Assembly (NCBI GenBank): GCA_963576725.1
Contig: OY755244.1
Span: 80,971,121-81,035,120, forward strand
DNA length: 64,000 bases
Direction: 5' to 3'
Source of the DNA: Azorinus chamasolen
Taxonomy: Eukaryota > Mollusca > Bivalvia > Cardiida > Solecurtidae
The notes under the pieces are model-generated. The model was not told the DNA's origin and did no database searches. It saw only the letters and a program-made list of their open reading frames with translations. Every line of letters begins with the position of its first letter. The stretch's first letter is position 1. Position numbers and translations under genes: made by a program. Positions 42,001-50,990 of this stretch are shown here, one piece after another.

Positions 42001-42601
42001 TTTAATTATTTATGGAGGAAAGGATTAAGCAGACATAAAAAAAATTTGGCAGTATAAAGGTTTATTCGGTGTGTAACTTAAGATTAAAATCTTATCCCTT
42101 TTCTTTGCAAACAGTGTAAACCAAGATCAGATGGCTACTTATATTGATGCGTTTTCACACATTTGCAAACAGAGTAGACCCAGATCAGACGGCTCCTGTA
42201 GGAGCCATCTGATCAGGGTCTGCTCTGTTTGCTTGTGAAGTTATAATTAATCAGACTCTATTGTGTCTACCAGTATCAAAATATCTTGTGTATAAATGCC
42301 ATTAAAAAAGCTCAGCTAATAAATATTCATGATGTCATTGTTTCTTACATGAATATTGAACAGGAAAAGCATTGATTAATATAGATTTGTAAAACCAAAC
42401 CAAACAATATACTGAAATAGAAAGTATTTGAAATTAGGGCCAGTACATATATCCGAGTCAATATTAAATTATTGTTTTATTCAGATTGCAGTGAATAACC
42501 AACACTATTTGGAATACAACCACAGGATCCACCCAGTCACCCGCGTTGACACACTGCGTATTGAGAATGACATCAAACTGTGTCATGTCCGATTTCAGTG
42601 A
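23974..42601 (+). CDS. Host tandem-repeat galectin (two CRDs), 5' end not found
   Basis: Coding exons are 23974-24055, 30997-31116, 32054-32164, 34638-34694, 37500-37585, 39126-39330 and 42485-42601 (stop TGA 42599-42601). All junctions keep one frame and give about 258 residues. Order: end of CRD1, linker, complete CRD2. CRD1 has ALHFNPRF (H-N-R), VVRNTQ and WGPEE, the classic beta-galactoside contacts. CRD2 keeps VVRNS and WGSEE but has LDVRFAF in place of LHFNPRF. Galectins bind galactose-containing glycans, act in the cytoplasm or outside the cell without a signal peptide, and serve in invertebrate immunity. The first exon(s) of CRD1 and the start codon were not found in the window. The introns are rich in repeats. 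Confidence 0.9.
24091..24303. mobile_element. TTAA-type MITE in galectin intron
   Basis: Starts after TTAA (24087-24090) with CCCTTTCACCGCCG and ends GTCGAAAGGG followed by TTAT, a decayed target site. Related to the copy at 26151-26395. Confidence 0.65.
24420..25610. repeat. Microsatellite-headed tandem repeat, about 160-bp units x5
   Basis: Begins with CTGTCTGTCCGTCTGG-like DNA. Units then repeat TTACATAACCCTTTGAGATA and AACTTGGAACACTTGTTCACC (starts near 24669, 24830, 24986, 25150, 25315). Lies in the galectin GC-AG intron. Confidence 0.75.
25611..26870. repeat. Galectin intron with MITEs
   Basis: Contains the TTAA-flanked element at 26151-26395, an E-type fragment (GGATCCAGGTGAGACG) near 26530-26585 and an (AC)n tract at about 26714-26732. 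No exon was recognised. Confidence 0.6.
26151..26395. mobile_element. TTAA-flanked MITE, 245 bp
   Basis: TTAA at 26147-26150 and 26396-26399. It starts CCCTTTCACCATCG and ends GGCGCCGAAAGGG. A GACGCCGCCTTTTCAAGGCGGCGTC dyad lies within (about 26210-26234). Ends and target site fit a non-autonomous piggyBac-like element. Confidence 0.75.
26870..28270. repeat. Microsatellite-headed tandem repeat, about 145-bp units x9
   Basis: A short inverted repeat (CCCCCTTTTGAAAAAATGGGGG) and a GTCGGTCGGTCTGTC run are followed by nine units starting near 26960, 27119, 27264, 27410, 27555, 27700, 27847, 27990 and 28139. Each contains AGGTCAAAGGTCAAGGTCAC and ATCAATAACTGCTCAA. Confidence 0.8.
28530..30840. 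repeat. Minisatellite block (GAACATTGCAGCACATGAGG-type units)
   Basis: More than 60 diverged units of about 28-37 bp built on TTGA-CCATTGA-CATTGCAGCAC. At about 30365-30720 a 120-bp higher-order unit is repeated three times almost exactly. Open frames here on the minus strand are by-products of the repeat period. Confidence 0.85.
30997..31116 (+). CDS. Galectin exon, CRD1 (V-N, W-E motif)
   Basis: Acceptor TTCTTTTGCAG, 40 codons from VVRNTQKSGSWGPEE to VQPNCYM, donor ATG|GTAGAC. It carries the stacking Trp and the Glu typical of galectin sugar sites. Confidence 0.92.
31117..32053. repeat. Galectin intron: B-type palindrome and 165-bp inverted repeat
   Basis: Contains a GCAAACAGAG-type palindrome variant (about 31243-31310), an E-type fragment (about 31638-31690) and an inverted repeat at about 31714-31879 with GAGTCTGAGTTCGTTCTCAAG arms, related to 23665-23836 and to the half copy at 63060-63126. 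Confidence 0.7.
32054..32164 (+). CDS. Galectin exon, CRD1 C-terminal strands
   Basis: Acceptor TTTATGTTTCAG, 37 codons (VSVNGQHYCNYNHRMPLNDV to LHYIKAE), donor GAG|GTTTGT. The VNGQHY...YNHR pattern is the conserved galectin C-terminal block. Confidence 0.92.
32165..34637. repeat. Galectin intron: several tandem repeats
   Basis: A B-type palindrome lies at about 32217-32290. A C-tract/G-tract head (32549-32578) is followed by about 150-bp diverged units with TTGTAGGGACTGAA (to about 33440). A 42-bp unit with CTAGACTTGCACAGTTAGTG is repeated three times (about 33523-33648). A long hairpin lies at 33800-33900. A GTCTGTCCGTCCGTC head with about 153-bp units starting near TTTTTTGTCCGGACGATAAC repeats four times (about 34000-34580). 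Confidence 0.75.
33800..33900. repeat. 101-bp near-perfect hairpin
   Basis: Arms 33800-33848 and 33852-33900 pair almost fully (TTATGCCTCC...AATCGTCAC), with about two mismatches and a 3-nt loop. Confidence 0.85.
34638..34694 (+). CDS. Galectin linker exon
   Basis: Acceptor ACGATTGCAG, 19 codons (VPFPRTYPVGGELAPVYNP), donor CCA|GTAAGT. A short Pro/Gly-rich inter-CRD linker. Confidence 0.85.
35300..35546 (-). mobile_element. TTAA-flanked MITE, family D, reversed
   Basis: TTAA at 35296-35299 and 35547-35550. Same sequence as 59729-59970 in the opposite orientation, with the GACAGCTCCTGCAGGAGCTG dyad in the centre. Confidence 0.85.
36271..36408. repeat. 138-bp inverted repeat
   Basis: Arms 36271-36312 and 36366-36408 pair (GTTAATACACGTTTTTTCGG against its complement with a few mismatches), flanking a GC-rich centre. 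Confidence 0.8.
37500..37585 (+). CDS. Galectin exon, start of CRD2
   Basis: Acceptor TTATTGTTTTAG. Encodes PVPYRQNIGCLFPNRMIFL and SGIPSSNGS, ending in AG that joins G of the next exon to make Arg. Donor CAG|GTACAC. Confidence 0.9.
37586..39125. repeat. Galectin intron: tetranucleotide-like microsatellite and MITEs
   Basis: About 37795-38205 is a degenerate TACG/TATG/CATA microsatellite after a CTGTCTGTCCGTC head. An A-type palindrome (about 38410-38462) and a C-type MITE (about 38880-39070) follow. Confidence 0.8.
39126..39330 (+). CDS. Galectin exon, CRD2 core (degenerate H-N-R)
   Basis: Acceptor GCCTTTTTAG. 68 codons from FSIYLDTGND to VTPNCFK, donor AAG|GTAAAG. It aligns with the two CRD1 exons fused, without the intron before VVRN. 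H, N and R of the motif are D, R and A here. Confidence 0.93.
39425..39644. mobile_element. TTAA-flanked MITE, family A, 220 bp
   Basis: TTAA at 39421-39424 and 39645-39648. The centre is a 69-bp near-perfect palindrome with GCATTTGCTCCTATAGGAGC. Other copies lie near 22791, 37243, 38410, 41368, 43904, 44394, 44668 and 61012. Confidence 0.85.
40161..40365. mobile_element. CAGT-ended MITE, family C, 205 bp
   Basis: Terminal inverted repeats of about 30 bp, CAGTAAAACCTCTCTATAAC and complement. The inner palindrome carries AACAGAACGCTCCTATAGGA. Ends of this type with TA target sites are typical of mariner/pogo-like MITEs. This copy lacks an obvious TA duplication. Confidence 0.8.
41646..41852. 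mobile_element. TTAA-flanked MITE, family E, 207 bp
   Basis: TTAA at 41642-41645 and 41853-41856. Perfect 15-bp ends CCCTTTCGCTGCCAA / TTGGCAGCGAAAGGG and a central GACGCCGAGTTACTCGGCGT dyad. The ends closely resemble piggyBac-type termini. Confidence 0.88.
42485..42601 (+). CDS. Galectin terminal coding exon
   Basis: Acceptor TTGTTTTATTCAG. 38 codons (IAVNNQHYLEYNHRIHPVTR to CHVRFQ) then TGA. A clear AATAAA was not spotted close downstream. Confidence 0.92.
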   Translation: MAVNNQHYLEYNHRIHPVTRVDTLRIENDIKLCHVRFQ

Positions 42602-45600
42602 GCCCTGTTAGGGTGTTACAATGTGTGTGGCATACTGCCCATGAGCTTGTGCTCTCAGATAACTTTCTTTCATAGTCAGGAACATAGTTAACCCTCTTAA
42701 CAATACATAAATATTGTTGACTAAAATTTGTCTATTTTGATTAACATTTTTGTACAGTTATTGTTTGTAACCTTGAAATGAATGTCATACAGTTTAGATC
42801 CTGAATCGAAACAAAATCTATAGTAATTATACGCATGGTGTAGAAAGAATAATATGATAAACATTCTTGTTGCTTTAGTATATTCTAATCTGCAGTAAAG
42901 CCTGTGAAACAGGCTGTTTTGTCTTAACCCTTTAGTCCATGCATACCCCATTTAATACCTTTGCAAACAGAGAAGACCTGGACCCAGACAGCTTCAGTAG
43001 GAGCCATCTGAGCAGGGTCTCCTCTATTTGCTTCTAGTTTAAAATAGAGTTTTATTCCATAGTTTCTGCCATTGACAAACAGCTGTGTCCATATGCCATT
43101 ATAGAAATTAATACAGTAAAACCCCTCTAAACCGGATGTTAAAATTAGCATAAATGTCGGTATTGGAGACAGGTGGCTGCTTTATGCTGGGTGAAAGTCG
43201 TGCAGAAAGCTCCTCTAGGAGCTTTCTGCATGACTTTCACCCTGCATTAAGTAGCCACATGCTTAAAAATATCTAAATTCTTGTCTACTAGAATTCCGGT
43301 TTAGAGGGGTTTTACTGTATTCTTATTTCTTATGTGAATATGATTAATGTGTTAATAACTGAAATGATCAAATCATTAAACAATATTAACATGTTCTAAA
43401 ATATATGTTGTCATCTTGAAAATTTTGCTAACATGTATATTTTTCTAAAAGAAATTGTATATTTTAACCCTTTCCTTCTAATCACTTCATGAATATTTGT
43501 TCACTTAATCCTTCTAATGCAAATATTTGATGGGACTATTTGGCTTAGACAAAAATTGTAGGAGAAAATCTATATAATTCCATAAGCAAACAGAGTAGAC
43601 CCTGATCAGACAGCTCCTATAATGACATTGTCTGATCTGGGTCTACTCAGTTTACAAAGGCATTAAACTGCATTTATATGAAGTAAAAGGTTAGAGAAAT
43701 CCTATTTAGAATGTATTTAGTAGCTAGTAGAATAGTCAATACTCATTTTTAGGCTTACTCAGCACAAAGTGCAAATTGAGGTACAGTAGAAACTGTCTTA
43801 ACCCATTCCCTCATAGGCTATTTTTAGACCTAACCTCTTTGAACAAATCTACCAAAAAGGAGCATTAACTAGAGAAAAGGAAATATTTAGAATTTTGTAA
43901 TTTGAAACCATTGTGATAAATAGAGCATTTGCTCCTATAAGAGCAAATGCTCTATTTATCACAATGGCTTCAACAGGTGATTTTTACAGAGGCGTAGAAA
44001 GGCATATTTATGGAGGAAAGGGTTAAGCGGTCATCAAAAACAGGTATAATTATGGGTCTGTAAGGCAGGTGGTGACCTAATGCAGGACAAAATATTTTTA
44101 TCCTGCATTCAGCAACTGCCTGTTTTTAAGACTCCTATGTTCAATAAATGAATGACTGCTTAAGAGAGATTCTACCGTATTGTGATCACCATTAGTTCAC
44201 CGTCCATTTATATGCGCAAATAAAAGTTTCTTCAAACATTGTCTCGTTCTATACCTATGCCATGGAATAATCCTTAGATGATCCTCTATTAACCAATTAC
44301 CTCATAGGCTATTTTTAGATCCAGCCTCTTTGAATAAATCTACCGAAAAAGGAGCATTACAGAGAAAAGGATTTTTTTAGAAATTTTTAGTTTGAAACCA
44401 TTGTGATAAATAGAGCATTTGCTCCAGAGTCGTCAAAAGTCGTCAATATGAGGGAATGGGTTAAAATTATAATTATCAAATCATTCCAGTCCACTATATA
44501 GGTAGATCATGAGAGCTAGACGTATATTCTTAAAAACGATTTCCTTAAATGATATATCAGAATTAACTCATTCCCTCCTGGGATATTTTTAGACCGAACC
44601 TCTTTAAATAAATCTTCCGCTATGGAGAATTTACCAGAGAAAAGGAAATTCTTAGAATTGTGAAGTCTTGAAACCATTGCGATTAATAGAGCATTTGCTC
44701 CTATGGAGCAACTGCTCTATTTATCACAATGGTTTCAAAAGATCTATTTTACAGAGGCGTCAAAATGCGTCACTAGGAGGGAATGAGTTAATCGCTGAAT
44801 GGATTTTGACTAAATTTTACAAAAAAGAGGTGATCCTATATCAAAGTTATGTACATAATTCTGGTAGACCGTATAAGTAGGTCACTGGAGCTAAATATAG
44901 ATTTTAAACAACATTTTTTATTAAAACGAAATCTAAAATTCTAATTTGATGTTGACTAAACTTTACTGGAGTTATTTTTAGGTGATCATTTCAAGAAATT
45001 TTATAAAGTGCTCTAGTCCACTGCATAAGTAGATCATGAGAGCTGAAACAGATTTTGAAAGAACAATAATGACCAAATTTCACCGGAATGGTCTTAAAAT
45101 ATGTTTGCTTTCATCAGTAGGTTGCAGAAGCTAAAACAAATCTTCTTAAGAAGACCACTGAATGATTTCTCAAGACAATTGAAAGGAATGATCTGTATGT
45201 GATCTTCTATCAATGTTATATATACATGGTCCTTGTCACTTAGCAAAGACGGTTATGTATTGGCGTAACAAAGTTCTGTTCTTTTTTGTCAAGTATTTAT
45301 GTTGAGGGTTTGGTGCAAAACTGCTATAACTTCTTCACTAAGCAATAGTTTTGCACCAAACCCCTGCTATGATGCGATAATTTGTATAAAGGTTTGTTCA
45401 ATTGGTTACACCATAGAGATTGTTGAATACGTTAGGGGAATGTGTTATTTGAAGAATAATTTGGTAAGGCATGCTTATCCTGAACTCTGTGTAGAGGAAT
45501 GAAATAGGACTGTACAAGGTAGTTGAATTTTGTGTAAAACATTTATTGGAAAAGTTCAGCAATGAATTGGGAAGACACCATGATAACCAAACTCTTCATG

Positions 45601-46100
45601 CATGAAGTCTGGAGCAGCATTTTAATGTGTGTGTAATGACCAGCACTATTTATGGCAGACAAGTTCAGAAAGACAAAGTTCCTGTTGACTAGTGTGTTAT
45701 TCAGTATCTATATGTCTGAAATGTCAAACAGATTTTAACAAACCCACTACTACTACTACTAGAATGGAGTTGTTACTGTTTTTAGCAAAGAAGCAAAAAT
45801 ATCATGTTCATTAAGGTTTGAAACGCCAGATAAAAACAATAAAATTTGAACAAAATATTTTGATTTTCTGACACATGGACCTTTTTCAACTGAGATTATT
45901 CATTGTTGGTTAAGTTTTATCTTAAGGTCCATGTGTCAGAAAGTCAAAATATTGTGTTCAACCTTCAGTGACGGCTTCATATACATATGTGTAGAAACTA
46001 TATAATTTGGTTTTGACTGATCGAGTAATCTTATTTGAAAAAGGGACTTACGTATGGCTAGTATATTCCATCCCCACCCTAAAAGAGAAACGGTGTAAAT
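42602..46100. repeat. Downstream of galectin: MITE-rich, no gene seen
   Basis: Copies include B-type about 42960-43032 and 43586-43660, C-type 43114-43317, A-type about 43904-43972, 44394-44426 and 44668-44738. The stretch about 44890-46100 has few repeats I recognise and no convincing exon. Confidence 0.6.
43114..43317. mobile_element. TA-flanked MITE, family C, 204 bp
   Basis: CAGTAAAACCCCTCTAAACC and its complement at the ends. TA at 43112-43113 and 43318-43319. The central palindrome contains AGAAAGCTCCTCTAGGAGCT. Confidence 0.85.
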
Positions 46101-46251
46101 AAACGTATCCTCTCTCCGACTAAACTACAGCAACCGCGATGGCAAATACAGTGGTAAAGTGCATGTATAACGAAAACCACCTATCGCTAGTGTACTCAGT
46201 GATTGATCTACAAACAGAGTAACTGTAGAAAAGTAATTGTGACAGGACTGG

Positions 46252-46325
46252 TGCCAGACCGGGGTTCGAACCCGGGACCCCTCACATACAGGCGAGTGCT
46301 CTGCCGACTGAGCTATCCGAACCGC
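46252..46325 (-). repeat. tRNA-derived sequence (SINE head or tRNA pseudogene)
   Basis: On the minus strand: A-box TAGCTCAGTCGG, B-box GGTTCGAACCC, cloverleaf-like T arm CCGGG-TTCGAAC-CCCGG. The anticodon loop appears one base short (CTCGC-CTGTAT-GTGAG), so a functional tRNA is unlikely. Confidence 0.65.
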
Positions 46326-46479
46326 TTATATAATTACTGTTTTAACCAAGTATCCGGCCTGGTGCACTATTCCCCCTTTTCCCCTGAGAATCTCGCCGAA
46401 TCTGCATAAGAAATCATATAGCACAGTATCCGATTTTCAAGTTGGGCGCCAACTGTAACAGGACTGGTGAAAAACATGC

Positions 46480-46554
46480 AGCCAGACCTGGCCTCGAACC
46501 CGGGACCCCTCACTTACAGGCGAGTACTCTACCGACTGAGCTATCCGAACCGCT
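46480..46554 (-). repeat. Second tRNA-derived sequence, decayed B-box
   Basis: A close copy of 46252-46325 about 228 bp away, sharing the GATAGCTCAGTCGG block. The B-box is altered (GGTTCGAGGCC), so it is probably transcriptionally dead. Confidence 0.6.
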
Positions 46555-46559
46555 TACTG

Positions 46560-47423
46560 TTTTCACCCAATGACTGTACCCACCTGTTACAAAAGTCATT
46601 GGGGGTTTAAACCGGTTTAGGGGCGCCCAACCTCACACTTATTCTATCTCATTATAGACAATATAGACCCCTAAAAGACAGTGTAAATGAGCGTATCCCC
46701 TCTCCGACTAATCTACAACCCGGGTCGTACCCAGAATTGTTTTGTCTGGGGGGCCGAGTTGGGGAGGGTACGGGAGGGGTGTCCCCTCCCTGTAGCCGAA
46801 TTATTTTTAGTATGCCGCATTGAATGGTGCAATTTCCTGCTATCTGGATCACTCTATCAATATACAATTTTATGTTATAATATAGGAAATCGACTCCTTT
46901 TTCCATTGGCAGACGTGATCTTGGTTAAAGTTTTTTGCCATTGACTGACAGACATGTGATCATGACTAAAGACTTTTGCCATTGACAGACAGGCAGACAG
47001 ACATATGATTAAAGTTTTGCCTTTGACAAACAGACAGACATTTGATCATGATTTTAAAAAAAATGCTATGGACAGACTCGGCATTATTAATCTCAGAGTT
47101 CTGAAGTTTATGTTGAGTGTGAAGTGTGAAGACACAATGTTAGTGTGAGGATAGTTTTTCTGCCATAAAGTTAAAATAATGAAACTGATTTAAGTAAAAA
47201 AAGGATAATCTTGTAGTGAATGTTATAGTGACACGTTTGTGAAAAAATGATTGGAAAATATTGATTAGCAAAAGAGATATTTGGATAACTTTAGTAAACA
47301 ATAGGTAAACAAAAGGAAGGATTTCACCTGGATCTACCTGGAATTTTGCTGACAGATAAGTTTTGACAGGTGAAGGGCTAAAGTGTTTTTGAGAAGACCC
47401 CTAGGTACTGTTATTAGCTCACA
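46560..47423. other. Repeat-derived DNA before LINE ORF1
   Basis: A GGGGAGGGTACGGGAGGGG-type repeat fragment (about 46735-46800, similar in style to 34960-35040), CAGACAGACAGACA tracts (about 46945-47040), then likely 5' UTR of the LINE ORF1. Confidence 0.45.
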
Positions 47424-48332
47424 ATGAGCCACAGGGAAGTTATAAAACCTGCAAAGATGAGTGCGTGCACAAAAGGCAGTAATACAACAAAGCCTCCACC
47501 ACAAAAGAGAGCGATTTCTGAGGTCTCGCCAAACTCAAGTGTGGAGGAAATCATGGTTATTAACCACCACCTGGATGGCCTTACAGAAGACATACAGAAA
47601 ATGAGGGGTGATCTCAAACAGGTGCTAAAAAAAGAAGAGATGAAAGACTTTATTCAGAAAACAGTGATGGAGGCAATAAATGATTTAAATAGAAATATAG
47701 AAATGACAATAAGCATCCAAGTGGAAAAAATGGCGGATTCTCTCAAAGACAGAGTCAAAGGCTTAGAAGATGAGAACTCAGCCCTGAGAAAGGAAATGGA
47801 GTCTCTGAAGCGGTCAGTGTCAGAGGCTGATAAGAGGTCAAAAGTGGCGCTTGCACGGGCCAACTATAACGAACAGTATTCGAGAAAGAATAATGTTAAG
47901 ATAATGGAAATACCAGAGAGTCAGGGGGAAAAGGAAGTGGAGTTGATGGACAGTGTCTCGAGCATCCTGGCGAAAGAGGGGGTTAAGGTGGACAAAGCCA
48001 GAGTGGTGGCCATCCACAGGATACCTGGAAAAGAGGGCAAACCAAGACCTGTGCATGTGAAATTCGTGAACAATACTGATAAAGCCAGTGTAATGACCCA
48101 CAGAAAGGGGATGAAAGCCCGGGGTCACCGTCTTGTGGATGATGTGACAAAGATGAATGTTGAACTGATGAAGCGCCTTACTGCGAACCCTGGGATAGAA
48201 TCGGCATGGTTTTTCAATGGCAGTGTTTACGGCAAGACGAAGCAGGGTGCACGTCATCGGTTTGATGTTTTTGACATAGTAAGTGACATCATAAGTGCAC
48301 CGAAAGACAAGGGTACGGCCAGTGTGCATTAG
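47424..48332 (+). CDS. LINE (L1/Tx1-like) ORF1 protein, 302 aa, intact frame
   Basis: A long coiled coil (about 45-145, DGLTEDIQKMRGDLKQVLKK to SEADKRSK) is followed by an RRM-like region with QYSRKNNVKIMEIPES (about 152-167) and a basic C-terminal part, the layout of L1-type ORF1 RNA chaperones that coat LINE RNA. The frame is open from ATG to stop. No ORF2 follows directly. The next endonuclease/RT frame starts 4.8 kb downstream and is much more AT-rich, so it probably belongs to a different element. GT-starting DNA (TACAG|GTAACG) at 48400 resembles a splice donor. Confidence 0.8.
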   Translation: MSHREVIKPAKMSACTKGSNTTKPPPQKRAISEVSPNSSVEEIMVINHHLDGLTEDIQKMRGDLKQVLKKEEMKDFIQKTVMEAINDLNRNIEMTISIQVEKMADSLKDRVKGLEDENSALRKEMESLKRSVSEADKRSKVALARANYNEQYSRKNNVKIMEIPESQGEKEVELMDSVSSILAKEGVKVDKARVVAIHRIPGKEGKPRPVHVKFVNNTDKASVMTHRKGMKARGHRLVDDVTKMNVELMKRLTANPGIESAWFFNGSVYGKTKQGARHRFDVFDIVSDIISAPKDKGTASVH

Positions 48333-48415
48333 AGACTGTGTGTTGTTTCCGAGTATGAATGCTGATTTTTCCAAACCGGCTTCTTTTTACGTACAGGTAA
48401 CGTTAAAATTTTGTT

Positions 48416-50356
48416 GTGAGAGATTGTTGCAAGGCAGACAGTGTGAACCCCGATGAGGGTTCTATTCAAAGAGCCCTAATATGGATCTACACTGTTTGTT
48501 TTTTATGCTTTCAGTGAACTTCCAATTTCATGCTTACTGGTTCTAATTCTTCTTGTTTTTTCTAGCCTTTTAACGGTCAGAAAGGGTTGTGAAAATCCGG
48601 GATCCCTGTGACGCTGGGAATTAATGCTTGCACTGACTTTCTGTAAGACTGAGTCCTCGACCACAATTAACGTGCAGCAGTGATTGTGTTTATCAGTTTT
48701 GATTTTCATTAGATACCGCAGGCTAAAGATTGTGATACAAACTGCTGACTTGCCTCTCTGTGTTGCTGTACAGAACAAAGAAGAACAGAGCAGAATCTTT
48801 ATTATCAACTTGTACATAAAGTACCTCATTGCGACACACATGAATATGCAATAGTTTCATAGTATAGTATGCTGCAGTACATATTTTCATTTTTTTTCTG
48901 TTTGCGGAAGTTGAGCGTAAGTGACGAACAGTTTTTTGTCCCTCAGTTTAGGTCCCACATTTTGTGGGGCCTAATCTGGTTCAAAACTGTTTGAATAGTT
49001 CATAAATGAAAAACATCAATCAGCTTTCATCTTGGATAAAAAAGCCGTTTCAGATCCTGATCAGAGCATCCCTCTAACAGCCTAAGGATCTGGGTCTGCA
49101 CCGTTCTTGCAAATTCAAAAGAATGTGTTTACATGTATACTGCATATATAGGGTCTGTCCTTTTCATAGCCAAACTATTATACTATAATGTATGTGGGAA
49201 ATGTTGTCTGCTATTTTCATTGTTGGCTATATGCATCCGAAATAAGTTGTCATCGGTTTTTACTGGTCCTCTACTGTTTCAGTTATCGTCTGCAGAAATG
49301 TTTGTGCATCTGAGCTTTTGATTTAAAAATGTCAGGTTTGCTCCCCGGATCTGGTCCGACCTTTTGTGGGGCCTGATCTGGATCCAAGCTATTTACGTCA
49401 GTAAAAAATACGAGACCCATCGCTAGCATGCAAGGAGTTAAGAATGAAATGATTGTCAGACAATGTCAACCGTTGAGACCCGTAATATATAGACGGTGCC
49501 CCTTTGTGATGTTAATGAGTCTGATCTACTGAACACCACAGTTAAAATGTATGCAAGGGAACATACGTAAACCCTTCGGCTTTCAGTTTAAATAAAAACA
49601 GTTCAGATCCTGATCAGAGTGTCCCTATAACAGCTTTAAGGATCTGGGTCTGCACTGTTTTTGCAAATTCAAAATAATGTGTTCATACTGTATAGGGTCA
49701 GTACTTTCATAGCCATGTTATTATACTGTATGCATGATGAAAATGTTGTCTGCTATTTCTATTGTCGGCCGTATGTATGATAAAAATGTTGTCTGCTATT
49801 TTTTATTGTCGGCCATATGCATGCTGAATTAAATGTTTGTCATCTGCTCATACGCCCTCTGCTGCTTAGTTACCGTTGCTTTATTTCATTTCTTTTCTTT
49901 TAGTGTTTCAAAGTTTTTGTTTGCTGATGCCGAGCCTAAGTGACAAACAGTTTTATGCCCCGTAGGTCAGGTTCTGCTTTTTGTAGGGCCTGATCTGGAC
50001 GCAATCTGTTTGCATGGGTCATGAATAAGGGAAAAAGTTAGACATGACATAAGTGCCAAACAGTGTCAACCATATAGATTAATATTTGCAGATGTAACAG
50101 ATCTACATCTAATGTTTCAGCTGGTGAGCGACGTGAGCCTCTTTGATTAGCTTTCATGTGCCTTGGTGGAGATACATGGTACAAATGTATATGAATTGTG
50201 CCCCTTTGTGATATACATTGTAGATATAGTCTAACAAATGAAACTTAAAATTTGCTTTGGTCAAAAGGGCGTTAACTCTTTCAGTTTTAATCAGGAACGG
50301 TAATGACCCTGATCAGAGTGTTCCTGTAGGGGCCCTAAAGATCTGGGTCTGCACTG

Positions 50357-50397
<41 letters not shown>

Positions 50398-50990
50398 ATA
50401 CGTAAATGAGTATATGTTACTACATACATGTACAATGGTTCAGATCTTAAATTATTTTTACTGTATGTTTATAATAACTGTTATCTGCCACTTCTATTGT
50501 CTTTTCTTTGCATGCTATATTAACGTTGTCATCTGCTCAGGTGATTGTACTCTGCTGCTCCGTTATCATCTGCAAAATTTCAGGCGTCCGAACTTTTGTT
50601 TTACAGAAGTCGGGCCTAAGTGGCAACCAGTTTGCCCCTCGGGTCAGGGTCCCACTTTTTGGGGTCTGATCTGGATGCAATCTGATTACCTTGGTCATAA
50701 ATGAGAAGCCCCAATGCTAGCATGTAAGGAGTTGAAAATAGAAAAAGTGTAAGACATTGTCAACCCAATAGAGTCATAGAGATGGTTGCTCCCCCCCCCC
50801 CCCTGCTGGAAATTCATGGACAAGATAGTTATAATGAAATAAATAAGATGGGACATTGCAGCCATTTAGAACTAAAGGAACAGACCGTCATACTAACAAA
50901 AGGAGCAGAACCTGATCAGACACCTCCTACTGGATTCATTCTGTCTGGATCTGCTCCGTTTGCAAATGCGTAAAAAGTGATTTTTGTATG
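48416..50990. repeat. Diverged repeat block (TCAGATCCTGATCAGAG units)
   Basis: Three to four loose copies of a 0.4-0.7 kb unit. CAGATCCTGATCAGAGTGTCC-like segments near 49040, 49605 and 50300 alternate with GGGCCTGATCTGGATGCAA-like segments near 48970, 49370, 49980 and 50660. A T(37) tract is at 50359-50395. No exon was recognised. Confidence 0.65.

Larger units (their letters stand above)
39331..42484. repeat. Galectin intron dense in palindromic MITEs
   Basis: Contains at least nine palindromic copies: A-type 39425-39644 and about 41368-41437; B-type about 39656-39725, 40467-40534, 40795-40870, 41932-41995 and 42165-42232; C-type about 39900-40105 and 40161-40365; E-type 41646-41852. Confidence 0.8.

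Noticed and set aside
46203..46409. 68-codon frame with DRGSNPGPLTYR-like peptide
   Set aside because: Translation through a tRNA-derived repeat. Such peptides are frequent false predictions.
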